In this document: positions 8,620-17,380 of the stretch, piece by piece
How positions within the stretch are numbered: the first letter of the stretch is position 1
Layout of the letters: every line of letters begins with the position of its first letter
NCBI GenBank assembly: GCA_024408435.1
Contig: JAKSVA010000003.1
Span: forward strand, 1 to 42,515
DNA: 42,515 nt
Direction of reading: 5' to 3'
Origin: Bacilli bacterium
Lineage (GTDB): Bacteria > Bacillota_I > Bacilli_A > RFN20 > CAG-826
Notes under the pieces: generated by a model
Told to the model about the DNA's origin: nothing
What the model saw: the letters and a program-made list of their open reading frames with translations, nothing else
The model's database searches: none
Made by a program: the position numbers and the translations under genes

Positions 8620-10017
8620 ATGAGTTTAATTTTTAAAGATAAAGGATTACGTAAACAAGTCTTCTCTTTAGCAATCCCATTTTTTCTACAAGAAGCCATT
8701 TTAGTTGTTACTAGTTTTTTAACGGCTTTAATGTTTAACCCAGGTCGCACGGATGAGGTTATTGCTGGAATGGGTGCAGCAAACAATATTTATTTCTTAT
8801 ATAACATCACCATTGGCGCCCTTGTCTTTATTGGTAACCTTTTCATTTCACAACACTATGGTAAAGAGCGCCATGATGATGTCATGAAAGATTTTTATGT
8901 TTCTTTAAAGATTGTGTCAGTTCTCGCTATTATCTTTTTTACCTTATCAATGGCAATTCCTAATCAATTAATCAAAATTTTCATTCCTGGATCAACTGAA
9001 GCAGATAAATTAGCGGTCAGTTATGGCGCAACTTATTTACGAATCTTCTCCATTTCATTCTTATTTATTGGTTATTCATTAATCTACTACTGCTTCATGA
9101 AAAATACTGGATTAGAGCGGTATGCGACTGTTAACACATTAATCACATTAATTCTATTAGCTGTCTTAAATGCTATCTTTATTTTCGGAGTTGATATGGG
9201 TTTAGAAGGTGTAGCTGCTGCTTTAGTAATTACTCGATTTGTTGAACTGATATTAAATATTGTATTTGTCCAAGTAAAAGGAAAAGATAAATTTAGATTT
9301 AAAGACTTTACTGAACGTAATCCAGAATTATTTAAAGCGTTCTTTAAAAGAGGCGGACCATTAACCTTAGCGAAATTAAGCTGGGGCACTGGTTTCTTAA
9401 TGATCTCAGTTATTTTAGGTCAATTATCAAAAGGTATGGGTGATGATGGGATTAAGATGCTAGCCGCAAATACTCTTCTATCAAATGCCATTAATATCGT
9501 TATGAGTGTTCCGAACTGCGTAGCACCAACAGTGAGTGTTATTGTTGGTCGTCAATTAGGCGCAAATAAACTAGAGGAGGCAAAAGATTCCGCTAAACAA
9601 ATTTTGCGTTTCACTGCCGCTTTAACAGTTTTCGCCGTTTGTGGAATTATTCTTTCTTATCCAATTATTTTTTACACTCATTCTAACGTTAGTGGTGATA
9701 ACACAGTCGCTAACTATCTTTTATATTTCACCATTATCGTAGCGTGTATTACTATTCCCCGTGGGTTTAATGGACCAGTCGCAAACGGAATTCTCACTGT
9801 TGGTGGTGATAACTTATACGTCAGTATTCTTGATGGTGTTGTGTGGATGATTCCCGCTATGCTTGGTTTTATTGGTGTGAAATGCGGATGGCACCCAATC
9901 GCCGTCTTTGTGTGTCTACAACTTGAAGAAGTCATTAAATGTCCAATTAATTTATTGCGCTACAGAACTAATAAATGGGTGAAAAATATTACTACCCCAA
10001 TTAAAGTAGTTGATTGA
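8620..10017 (+). CDS. MATE-family efflux transporter
   Basis: An inner-membrane multidrug/toxin exporter driven by a Na+ or H+ gradient. The 465 residues form about 12 hydrophobic segments in two homologous halves. The N-terminal half contains MFNPGRTDEVIAGMGAANNI, a MatE-like stretch after the first helix. The C-terminal half includes CVAPTVSVIVGRQLGANKLEEA, the usual Gly-x-x-x-Gly-Ala repeat. The length is typical of the family. The ATG at 8620 is preferred over an in-frame TTG at 8614, since the -10 box lies directly before them. The substrate cannot be read from the sequence. It abuts the convergent fucosidase gene with no base between the two stop codons. Confidence 0.9.
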   Translation: MSLIFKDKGLRKQVFSLAIPFFLQEAILVVTSFLTALMFNPGRTDEVIAGMGAANNIYFLYNITIGALVFIGNLFISQHYGKERHDDVMKDFYVSLKIVSVLAIIFFTLSMAIPNQLIKIFIPGSTEADKLAVSYGATYLRIFSISFLFIGYSLIYYCFMKNTGLERYATVNTLITLILLAVLNAIFIFGVDMGLEGVAAALVITRFVELILNIVFVQVKGKDKFRFKDFTERNPELFKAFFKRGGPLTLAKLSWGTGFLMISVILGQLSKGMGDDGIKMLAANTLLSNAINIVMSVPNCVAPTVSVIVGRQLGANKLEEAKDSAKQILRFTAALTVFAVCGIILSYPIIFYTHSNVSGDNTVANYLLYFTIIVACITIPRGFNGPVANGILTVGGDNLYVSILDGVVWMIPAMLGFIGVKCGWHPIAVFVCLQLEEVIKCPINLLRYRTNKWVKNITTPIKVVD

Positions 10018-11217
10018 TTATTCTAAATCGAATTGTACAACTCGAGCGTATTGACTGATACCATATTTAAACGATTCAACCGTAAATTGATTATTAATAA
10101 TTTTTACCCGATGCGCATTATCTAAATATTTGGCGTGTTTTACTTTTTTCTCACTATTAATGGCAACCGTTCTTTCCGCTACACTTTTTGCCACGCTTTC
10201 ATTTGCTTGCATTGGGACATCGCGAATAATCGCGTAATAATGATTCTCATCTTTTACAATTGTTGCGTTAATTGCAGTAACATCACACGGTCGAACGTGA
10301 TAAATAAAATTTTTATTCCTTTTAATCCAATCGCCGATTGCTAATAAGAATTGTTTTTCTACTGGTGGGATTGTTCCATTGCCTTTAGGCCCAACGTTAA
10401 GTAAAAAGTTACAATTACATTCGCGACAAATTAATAAGGTATCTAACAAACGACTAACTGATTTATAGGTATAATCTTTTTTTGTATAGCCCCAGTGATC
10501 GTTAATGCTTTCGCACATCTCTCCGGCCCGGGGGCGATCTGAGTTATCCACGATATTTGGTTTGCCCCGTTCAAAAGTTACACTATCGACTAAGGTATGA
10601 GAAACCTTTCCTTGTGCGTCTAGTCCAGTGTTATTAACAATCATTGCTTCTGGCTGATATTTTTTAATCATTTGATAAAGACGATCAAATTTCCAATCCG
10701 CTGATGGTTTATTCCAATAGCCATCAAACCAAAGACCACCAATCTTGCCATACTTTGTACATAAGATTTCAACACTCTTATATAAGTAATCTAGGTAACA
10801 ATTAAAGTCGCGTTCATAATTTGGTTGATACCAATCAAGTAAAGTGTGATAGAAAAATGGAACAATTCCACCTTCATTGCAGGCATCGACAAACTCTTTA
10901 ATAAGATCACGATGTGAGGCACTATGTGGTGCATCATAATCATTTAGCCCACATGTATCATAAAGAGAAAAACCATCATGATGACGGGTGGTAAGACAAA
11001 TATATTTTGCTCCAGCTTTTTTAGCAATGGCGACTAATTGTTTTGCCCAATTTGGATGAACAATAAATTTTTTCGGAAGTTGACAATAATCTTTTTCATT
11101 TGATTTTGGGTTAGCGAAAAAATACCATTCGCCTTTGCCAACAATACTATATAAACCAAAATGAATGAATAGGCCAAATCCTAAATCCTGGAAACGTTTA
11201 ATGTAACTATAATCCAT
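10018..11217 (-). CDS. Alpha-L-fucosidase, GH29, cytoplasmic
   Basis: Hydrolyses alpha-linked L-fucose from glycans or short glycosides. GLFIHFGLYS near residues 14-23, CLTTRHHDGFSLYD near 74-87 and GLWFDGYW near 161-168 are family landmarks; the Asp in WFDG is the nucleophile of GH29. The length of 399 residues is the bare catalytic domain plus a short C-terminal part, without a carbohydrate-binding module. No signal peptide is present, so it should act on imported oligosaccharides. Fucose-containing mucin or milk glycans as substrate would suit a gut habitat, which is inference. AGAGG precedes the start. No sugar transporter or fucose catabolic gene is adjacent. Confidence 0.93.
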   Translation of the reverse strand: MDYSYIKRFQDLGFGLFIHFGLYSIVGKGEWYFFANPKSNEKDYCQLPKKFIVHPNWAKQLVAIAKKAGAKYICLTTRHHDGFSLYDTCGLNDYDAPHSASHRDLIKEFVDACNEGGIVPFFYHTLLDWYQPNYERDFNCYLDYLYKSVEILCTKYGKIGGLWFDGYWNKPSADWKFDRLYQMIKKYQPEAMIVNNTGLDAQGKVSHTLVDSVTFERGKPNIVDNSDRPRAGEMCESINDHWGYTKKDYTYKSVSRLLDTLLICRECNCNFLLNVGPKGNGTIPPVEKQFLLAIGDWIKRNKNFIYHVRPCDVTAINATIVKDENHYYAIIRDVPMQANESVAKSVAERTVAINSEKKVKHAKYLDNAHRVKIINNQFTVESFKYGISQYARVVQFDLE

Positions 11218-11244
11218 AAAATACCTCTTTTTTAATTATAAATT

Positions 11245-11270
11245 AAAAGCACCCCTTTTGGAGTGCTTTT
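11245..11270 (-). terminator. Terminator after rpsI
   Basis: Hairpin of 11 base pairs (one G-U) with a TTTT loop, 11245-11255 with 11260-11270. On the minus strand it ends in TTTTAATTT and closes the rplM-rpsI operon 15 bases after the rpsI stop. Confidence 0.85.
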
Positions 11271-11285
11271 AGATTCAATACAAGA

Positions 11286-11672
11286 TTAACGCTTACTGAA
11301 TTGCGGTGCACGACGAGCGCCTTTAAGACCGTATTTCTTACGCTCCTTCGCTCTTGAGTCACGAGTAAGTAAACCAGCATCCTTTAAAGTTTGCCGATCA
11401 GCTCCACTATTAAGAAGAGCCCGTGCGATACCTAAACGAATTGCACCAGCTTGACCAGTAAAACCACCACCATAAACATTAACTGATACATCATACTTTT
11501 CAGCGTTACCAGTAATGGTTAATGGTTGTTTTAAATCAATAACAAGTGTTTCATAAGGCATGTACTTATTAACATCTTTACCATTAATTGTAATTTTGCC
11601 TTTACCCTTTTTAAGAGTAACACGCGCAATGCTGGACTTTCTTCTTCCAGTACCTAAAAATTGTTCTGCCAT
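11286..11672 (-). CDS. rpsI: 30S ribosomal protein S9
   Basis: Component of the small ribosomal subunit whose C-terminal tail reaches the P-site tRNA. It begins [18 protein letters not shown] and ends RRAPQFSKR, the universally conserved SKR tail. At 128 residues it has the normal bacterial length. Its ATG overlaps the rplM stop as TAATG, giving translational coupling in the classic rplM-rpsI operon. Confidence 0.98.
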   Translation of the reverse strand: MAEQFLGTGRRKSSIARVTLKKGKGKITINGKDVNKYMPYETLVIDLKQPLTITGNAEKYDVSVNVYGGGFTGQAGAIRLGIARALLNSGADRQTLKDAGLLTRDSRAKERKKYGLKGARRAPQFSKR

Positions 11673-12124
11673 TATTTCTTGCCTCCGTATTTCACTTCGT
11701 ATTTAATTGGCTTTTGGGCTTCCTTATCGTGTTTTTCTTCGGCAAAGACAAAAAGCTTTTTAATCATTTGGCGACCAAGTGGTCCTTTGGGAATCATTCC
11801 CCAAACTGCTCTTTGCATCATTTCTTCCGGATAACGGTCAAGCATATCACCTGCAGTTCTTGTTCTTAAACCACCAGCGAAACCAGAAACATTGTAATAT
11901 TTCTTATTTTGTTTCTTGTTACCACTTAAGGAAACATGCTTTGCATTCACCACCACTACATAATCCCCACAATCAGTGTTTGGGGTGTAGGTTGGCTTAT
12001 TCTTGCCCATCAATAAAATAGCGATTTCACTCGCAAGACGACCAAGTGGTTGGTTCATCGCATCGACGAGATACCAAGTCCGCTTAATGTTTGTATTTTT
12101 GGCTATCGTTGTTTGACGTTGCAT
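11672..12124 (-). CDS. rplM: 50S ribosomal protein L13
   Basis: Early-assembly protein of the large subunit. The motif W-Y-L-V-D-A near residues 17-22, LGRLAS and [10 protein letters not shown] are family landmarks. The length of 150 residues is usual. AAAGGAG is placed well before the start at 12124. It is first in the rplM-rpsI operon behind a roughly 70-base leader and its own promoter. Confidence 0.98.
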   Translation of the reverse strand: MQRQTTIAKNTNIKRTWYLVDAMNQPLGRLASEIAILLMGKNKPTYTPNTDCGDYVVVVNAKHVSLSGNKKQNKKYYNVSGFAGGLRTRTAGDMLDRYPEEMMQRAVWGMIPKGPLGRQMIKKLFVFAEEKHDKEAQKPIKYEVKYGGKK

Positions 12125-12230
12125 AATTAAACTCCTTTACTAACGTAATTTATTCTTACCGGGACTAAATTATTGTGTAGTAATTTTAAGCCGTGCTTAT
12201 TATCTTAGGTATTTTATAAAACTGTGTCAA
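12125..12230 (-). promoter_or_regulatory. rplM promoter and candidate L13 leader
   Basis: Minus strand: -35 TTGACA (12230-12225), exactly 17 bases, -10 TAAGAT (12207-12202), predicting a start near 12195. The roughly 70-base leader can pair a TTACTA segment with TAGTAA directly next to the AAAGGAG ribosome site, so folding could hide it. Firmicutes often regulate rplM-rpsI through an L13-binding leader; identity with that RNA family is not proven here. Confidence 0.5.
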
Positions 12231-12237
12231 GTTTAAG

Positions 12238-12384
12238 TTATTTTAAAACGGTTGAAAGAACAATTGTTAACACAATTATAATTACTAATAAACTCAGACA
12301 AAAAATGAGTAATCCTTTGTTAACAGAAAATGATGCGCCATCATCTTCAGGTTTGATTTTCTCTTTCTCTTTTTTCTTAAACAT
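12238..12384 (-). CDS. 48-residue single-span membrane peptide
   Basis: A short frame starts at ATG 12384, overlapping the stop of the ECF S-component gene as TAATG, with AAGGTGAGAG as a ribosome site in the preceding gene. The product has a charged N-terminus (MFKKKEKEKIKPEDD) and then one hydrophobic helix, about residues 24-46 (GLLIFCLSLLVIIIVL within it). A positive-inside N-terminus predicts N-in topology. No family is recognised. The last position in a long operon and the coupling suggest it is translated with the transporter subunit. A role as an accessory subunit of that transporter, or of the Sec/ribosome machinery, is open. Confidence 0.6.
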   Translation of the reverse strand: MFKKKEKEKIKPEDDGASFSVNKGLLIFCLSLLVIIIVLTIVLSTVLK

Positions 12385-13154
12385 TATTCTCTCACCTTAA
12401 TAATTTTAACTGATAATAAACATAAATAACTAACAATAATAGTATTTAAAGGAATATAGATAAACGCTAAGAACAGGCTGGGGAAGAAGATGACAGAGAA
12501 ATCAGGAACTTCCATAATCCACATCTTAGCGAAGATGTTAATAAATAAAGTAAACACTACTTCAATAATTACGACAATAAATGAAATTTGATAAGGTGAT
12601 GGCAACTTAGGATATATCTCGCGTTTCTTTTTAAATCTCTGATTAAGAAAATAAGTAAATAAGGCAAGTAACCCCAATATAATAAAAGCAATAATTGGTG
12701 CTACAATTCTCCCTATAAGATTAATTTTAAACTCATGCTCAAAAAGCGTGACGCTTTCTGATATCGACATATAAACTGTTAGTGAAACAAAAATAACTAA
12801 TAATAAAGAGAAAAATAAAACGGAATAGATTTTGTTTTTATTTTTAAAATGACGGAAAAGTAACATGATAAATCCTGGGGTAGCGCCCATTAAACCATAA
12901 GAAAGTGTCATAAATGGATTAATGGTTAAACCCATATATGGTACAAGAAGCGCGCCAACTAAATCACCACCAGCGCCAACTAACGCCCCGCTAATTGGAC
13001 CTAATAAAATAGAAGAAAAGATTAAAATAGCAATGCCAGCGCTTAAGCGAACATAATTAGTGACAGGAACCATGATAAAGCGAGTTGCAATTACATAAAG
13101 AGCAAACATCATTGCCGTAAAGGTCATTCGCTGAAGAACACTATACTTAAACAT
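12384..13154 (-). CDS. ECF transporter S component, folate-type
   Basis: The membrane substrate-binding subunit of an energy-coupling factor vitamin importer. About six hydrophobic segments are visible. The stretch VRLSAGIAILIFSSILLGP at about 35-53 followed by GALVGAGGDLVGAL at 56-69 matches the layout of folate-family S components, where a conserved GPxxGxxVGxxxD motif ends helix 3. At 256 residues it is longer than the common 170-200, with extra sequence around a central loop at about 105-160. No ECF ATPases or EcfT lie in the window, so it must use a shared energising module encoded elsewhere. Folate as the ligand is a family-based guess; another vitamin is possible. Confidence 0.75.
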   Translation of the reverse strand: MFKYSVLQRMTFTAMMFALYVIATRFIMVPVTNYVRLSAGIAILIFSSILLGPISGALVGAGGDLVGALLVPYMGLTINPFMTLSYGLMGATPGFIMLLFRHFKNKNKIYSVLFFSLLLVIFVSLTVYMSISESVTLFEHEFKINLIGRIVAPIIAFIILGLLALFTYFLNQRFKKKREIYPKLPSPYQISFIVVIIEVVFTLFINIFAKMWIMEVPDFSVIFFPSLFLAFIYIPLNTIIVSYLCLLSVKIIKVRE

Positions 13155-13156
13155 GT

Positions 13157-13633
13157 TTAATAAATTGCCTTCCCTTTATTTTTGATTACTTTTCGTATTT
13201 CACGTTGTTGATCTTTCTTCTTAATTGATTCACGCTTATCGAATAATTTCTTTGGTTTACCCAAAGCAACCTCTAATTTAACACGCCCTTTTTTAAAATA
13301 CGCTTTTGTTGGGATTAAAACTTGACCTTTCGTGTTAACTGCAATTTGGTAACGGATAATTTCTTTTTTATGCATAAGTAGTTTCCGCGTTCTTAATGGA
13401 TCATGATTAAAAATGTTGCCTTTTTCGTAAGGGGCGATATGCATATTGATGATAAAAGCTTCATCTTTTTTGAAAACAACATAAGCATCTTGTAATGTGA
13501 CACCATGTAATCGCAGTGATTTGATTTCCGTTCCCTTTAATTCAATGCCACATTCTAAAAAATCACTCAATAAATAATTGAAATGCGCTTTGCGATTACT
13601 AGCAATAATATGAGCACTACTGTTTGCCTTCAT
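13157..13633 (-). CDS. smpB: SsrA-binding protein SmpB
   Basis: Binds tmRNA and delivers it to stalled ribosomes in trans-translation. Landmarks are NRKAHFNYLL, GIELKGTEIKSLR, and the basic C-terminal tail that enters the mRNA channel. ATG 13633 gives 158 residues, the usual size; an upstream in-frame start at 13660 is less likely as it lies inside the preceding gene and adds a nonconserved extension. The first 17 bases overlap the 3' end of the glycosyltransferase/flippase gene. The tmRNA gene itself is not in the window. Confidence 0.95.
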   Translation of the reverse strand: MKANSSAHIIASNRKAHFNYLLSDFLECGIELKGTEIKSLRLHGVTLQDAYVVFKKDEAFIINMHIAPYEKGNIFNHDPLRTRKLLMHKKEIIRYQIAVNTKGQVLIPTKAYFKKGRVKLEVALGKPKKLFDKRESIKKKDQQREIRKVIKNKGKAIY

Positions 13634-16310
13634 GTTTATCTTCTTTCTTTTTTCTAACATAAGTAGTTGGCTCGCGGTTGGTAATTTGGTTAAAATGTGT
13701 ATTCGCAGAAACTGTCATCATAAAAGTAGTGCTTTGAATGATGACTCTATCGGTTGCGCTTCTAAAGAAGCGACCAGTCGCAAGTAACGCAGCTTTCGTA
13801 TATTTAAAGACATAACGATCCTTAAGAACAAGAAGCATTAAACAATAAATGCCTACTCCAGATGGAATGATAATGATTAAATCAAGAATATTATTTGTTC
13901 GAGAATTTTTTAAAATGAAGAAATAGAAGCATATCAAACAACCGCACATCACTAACCCAGCAACTAGATATTTCCAAACATTAATCAAAATATAACGAAG
14001 AGAAAAATCATTACGAACAGAACCATATTGAATTAAAACAATAAATAATTCAGAAATCAATGTTCCCACCACCGCACCCATCGCGCCCATAAAAGGAATC
14101 AAAAGACAATTGAATCCTAAATTAATCGCAAAACCAACACCAACCGAAATTGCGTATTTTTTATCTTGTTTCGTTGGAAGAAGATATTGAGCGCCAAGGA
14201 TGTTACTACAACCAGATATTAAAATAACAGGTGCATATGCCATTAATAGTGGTGCCACGCCATCATAATTATCACCAAAATAAAGAGGGACAAAGCTTTG
14301 CGCAACCACAATTGTTCCTAAGGCAATTGGAATGCCAAAAGCAAAGACAAAGCGGAAGGAACGATAAATATTTTTCTTAACTTCACTAATGTGATTGTTT
14401 TTATATTCAATTGAATTACGTGTTGTCATTACCGCACCAAACGCCAATAAAATAGATAACAAAGCTTTAACAATTTTTTCTGCTTGAAAATAATAACCGT
14501 TTTGTACGTCAGCACATCTAACGACTACCGTAATATAACCACGTCTAAACCATTGTTCGCCTTGTACTAGAATACCGATTAATGTTTTATCGAGTAACGC
14601 ATAAATCGAAACCGCCGCTACTGGTAAAAATAGCATTAAAGCACCAACCATATGCTTTTTTAAATTTAACCCGTTTAATTTAACTTTTTTGATATTTTCG
14701 GGAAGCATAACCCACATTGATAAATAACCAACAATAACCATCAATGAATATAACAAAGCGTATAGTGGTAAATCACTTGTCGAACGAATGAACATAAAGA
14801 TACAAAATAGATAAACTAAGCGAATAAATAAATTAATTACCATGACGATAAAGAAATCTTCTTTACCATGGAAATAGAAATTAATATCGAAAGCAGTTGC
14901 TCCGACAAGAATCGAGAACACTAAGACTAATGAAGAATATTCGCCAAAGACATTAACAGCATATAATACAAACAAAATTCCTAAACTAAGGACAACAGTA
15001 ATTAGTCGCAAAATAACGATTTGCCAAAAACGTCGGCTTTGTTCTTCTTTATCATTTTGCACTTCAGCGATTGACCGTTGCGCATATTGTTGAAACCCTA
15101 GATAACTAAAAATAACAAAATAACATACTAGCGTATAAGCAAAAGAGAAACGACCAATGTTATCTGCTCCTAAAACACGAGCCACATATGGCGCTGTAAT
15201 TAAAGGTGTTAAGACCACTAGTGCTTGGTAGACAATGCTAAAAATAAAGTTCTTGGTTGTCTTGTTATCCTTATGCTCAGTTGTAAAAGAGTTTTCAATT
15301 TTAGCAGTCAATGTTTTCATTTGGTGAGTCTTGTTAAAATCATCAGGAATCTTAATTGGCAAAAAATGATCTTGGTTTAAAATATTTGCTAATTGATTCA
15401 CATCATTAGGATTGAAAAAATGAATATTAAAATCAGCAAAATTTTCTTTGAACGCTGGAATATCAGAAGCAATTACTGGCGTTCCATAATAAGCGGACTC
15501 AAGAATTGAAGAACCAAATCCTTCATATGTGGATGGATTAACTAACGCAACGGCTTCACTAATTTCTTTCGCGTGTTCTTGAGCGGATAAATTTTGCTTA
15601 ATAACAATATTTGGGTTCTTGGCTAATTGTTTTAAAATTCTTTGATCACGAAAATGCAGATTCTTTTTTTGAACAAGAATGTGAAGAGGATATTGCCAAT
15701 TAATTTGTTCACACGCTTTAATTAACGTTTTAAGATTCTTATGCGGTTTACTGCTTCCCACATACACTAAATAATTTTGCCGTTTAATTTCCATCGGAGA
15801 TAAACGCGATGCTTTAACACTTTCAGATAAGCCTTGATTTAAAACAATAATTTCCTTACCAGTACCAAAATAATTTTCGATTCTTTCCTTTGAAAAATGC
15901 GAAACAGTAAATATTTTAGTAGCAATTCGGTAACTTCTTTTGAAAATAAATCTTTTAAAAAAATCAAGTAGCCACCGATGATTAACTCGTTTCTTATCAA
16001 CACAAGACATATCATGAAAAACGCAGTATGAATTAATTTTGATGGCCCGCGGAATCACATAACCAGGTGTGAAATAACCATCATAGGTATTAATTAAATT
16101 TGCTAATTCTCGATCAATAAAACCAAAGAACGAATTTTGTTTAGTGGTGTTATGAATAATTTTGCATGGTAAATTAAGCGTCTTTAAAATCTTTTCATCC
16201 CCAATTAAAGTGTATTCATTTTTTTGGTAATCAAGATTATTTAGGATGCCTAAAAGAAGGGTTCCAGGTGCCCCTTGATTAAACGAACGAGCATCAATAA
16301 TAATTCGCAT
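13617..16310 (-). CDS. GT4 glycosyltransferase fused to a Wzx-type flippase
   Basis: Residues 1 to about 345 are a GT-B glycosyltransferase of family 4 type: VGSSKPHKNLKTLIKAC at 184-200 and the E-x7-E motif Glu263/Glu271 in EGFGSSILE, followed by GTPVIASDIPAFKE. Residues about 351-870 form a polytopic MATE/Wzx-like polysaccharide flippase with about 12-14 helices, starting FIFSIVYQALVVLTPLITAP with the typical YVARVLGADNIGRFS after it. The 897-residue frame has no stop or frameshift between the halves and no ribosome site before the internal Met331, so it looks like one polypeptide. It sits after galE in the operon, so it may add a sugar to and export a lipid-linked glycan. The sugar and acceptor are unknown. 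Confidence 0.88.
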   Translation of the reverse strand: MRIIIDARSFNQGAPGTLLLGILNNLDYQKNEYTLIGDEKILKTLNLPCKIIHNTTKQNSFFGFIDRELANLINTYDGYFTPGYVIPRAIKINSYCVFHDMSCVDKKRVNHRWLLDFFKRFIFKRSYRIATKIFTVSHFSKERIENYFGTGKEIIVLNQGLSESVKASRLSPMEIKRQNYLVYVGSSKPHKNLKTLIKACEQINWQYPLHILVQKKNLHFRDQRILKQLAKNPNIVIKQNLSAQEHAKEISEAVALVNPSTYEGFGSSILESAYYGTPVIASDIPAFKENFADFNIHFFNPNDVNQLANILNQDHFLPIKIPDDFNKTHQMKTLTAKIENSFTTEHKDNKTTKNFIFSIVYQALVVLTPLITAPYVARVLGADNIGRFSFAYTLVCYFVIFSYLGFQQYAQRSIAEVQNDKEEQSRRFWQIVILRLITVVLSLGILFVLYAVNVFGEYSSLVLVFSILVGATAFDINFYFHGKEDFFIVMVINLFIRLVYLFCIFMFIRSTSDLPLYALLYSLMVIVGYLSMWVMLPENIKKVKLNGLNLKKHMVGALMLFLPVAAVSIYALLDKTLIGILVQGEQWFRRGYITVVVRCADVQNGYYFQAEKIVKALLSILLAFGAVMTTRNSIEYKNNHISEVKKNIYRSFRFVFAFGIPIALGTIVVAQSFVPLYFGDNYDGVAPLLMAYAPVILISGCSNILGAQYLLPTKQDKKYAISVGVGFAINLGFNCLLIPFMGAMGAVVGTLISELFIVLIQYGSVRNDFSLRYILINVWKYLVAGLVMCGCLICFYFFILKNSRTNNILDLIIIIPSGVGIYCLMLLVLKDRYVFKYTKAALLATGRFFRSATDRVIIQSTTFMMTVSANTHFNQITNREPTTYVRKKKEDKHEGKQ

Positions 16311-16353
16311 ACTCTTGAATTAATTCTATATGAATTAACAGCAATAGTATAAT

Positions 16354-17379
16354 TTATTTCTTGGCTTTTTGGTATCCAGTCGGATTTTTCTTTTGCCAAT
16401 TGTAAGAGTCGCGACACATATCAACAATTGAGTGCGTCGCTTTCCAGTTTAATTCTTTATAAGCTTTACTAGCATTAGCATAGTTTTTAACAACATCACC
16501 TGGACGACGAGGACCATAGACAAATTTAATTTTCAATTTGTTAGCGCGATTAAACGCTTTAACAAGTTCAAGAACACTCGTGCCTTTACCAGTTCCTAAA
16601 TTATAAATCTTTAATCCCCACTTCTTCTTAATTGCCTTTAAAGCCGCTAAATGGCCCATCGCTAAATCAACAACGTGAATATAATCGCGAATACAAGTTC
16701 CATCTTTAGTCGGATAGTTATTACCAAAGATAGTTAATTCCTTTCGACGGCCGACCGCAACTTGAGTAATATAGGGCATTAAATTATTAGGAATTCCGTT
16801 TGGGTCTTCACCAATTAGCCCGCTTTCATGCGCACCAACTGGATTAAAATAACGAAGTAAAACAACATTCATTTTTTTATCTTCCTTCGCAACTTTCATT
16901 AATATTTTTTCAATTTCAATTTTCGTTTGTCCATATGGATTAGCGGCTTTACCAACAGGATCAGTTTCGCGTAAAGGAACGTGTTTAGGAACGCCATAAA
17001 CAGTTGCACTACTTGAGAAAATAATATTCCGCACTTTGTGCTTTTTCATTACTTTGAGTAATACCTTACTTGAACCAATATTATTGTCATAATATAACTT
17101 TGGTTTTTTTACTGATTCACCTACTGATTTTAAACCAGCAAAGTGAATGACAACATCAAATTTTTCTTTTTGGAAACATTTGTCTAATTTCTTTTCATCT
17201 CTTAAATCAATTTCGTAAAATTTTGGTTTAACTTTTACGATTTTTTTGATGCGATTTAATACTTCGGGATTGGAGTTCACTAAATTATCAACAATCACAG
17301 GCTCGTGACCTTTTTTAATTAATTCAATGACAGTATGTGAGCCAATATAGCCCATTCCACCAGTAACACAAATTTTCAT
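16354..17379 (-). CDS. galE: UDP-glucose 4-epimerase
   Basis: Interconverts UDP-glucose and UDP-galactose with bound NAD+. The Rossmann motif TGGMGYIGSH (6-15), the Ser in FSSSATVYG (121-129), and the catalytic Tyr149-x3-Lys153 (YGQTK) are in place. The 341 residues match the family, as does NLGTGKGTSVLEL in the C-terminal sugar domain. It follows gatB by one base and precedes the glycosyltransferase/flippase by 43 bases, so it likely supplies the galactose donor for a surface glycan. A UDP-GlcNAc epimerase activity cannot be excluded. Confidence 0.95.
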   Translation of the reverse strand: MKICVTGGMGYIGSHTVIELIKKGHEPVIVDNLVNSNPEVLNRIKKIVKVKPKFYEIDLRDEKKLDKCFQKEKFDVVIHFAGLKSVGESVKKPKLYYDNNIGSSKVLLKVMKKHKVRNIIFSSSATVYGVPKHVPLRETDPVGKAANPYGQTKIEIEKILMKVAKEDKKMNVVLLRYFNPVGAHESGLIGEDPNGIPNNLMPYITQVAVGRRKELTIFGNNYPTKDGTCIRDYIHVVDLAMGHLAALKAIKKKWGLKIYNLGTGKGTSVLELVKAFNRANKLKIKFVYGPRRPGDVVKNYANASKAYKELNWKATHSIVDMCRDSYNWQKKNPTGYQKAKK

Positions 17380-17380
17380 A

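Noticed and set aside
9087-9389. 100-codon minus-strand frame inside the MATE gene
   Set aside because: Antisense shadow with no ribosome site or recognisable product.
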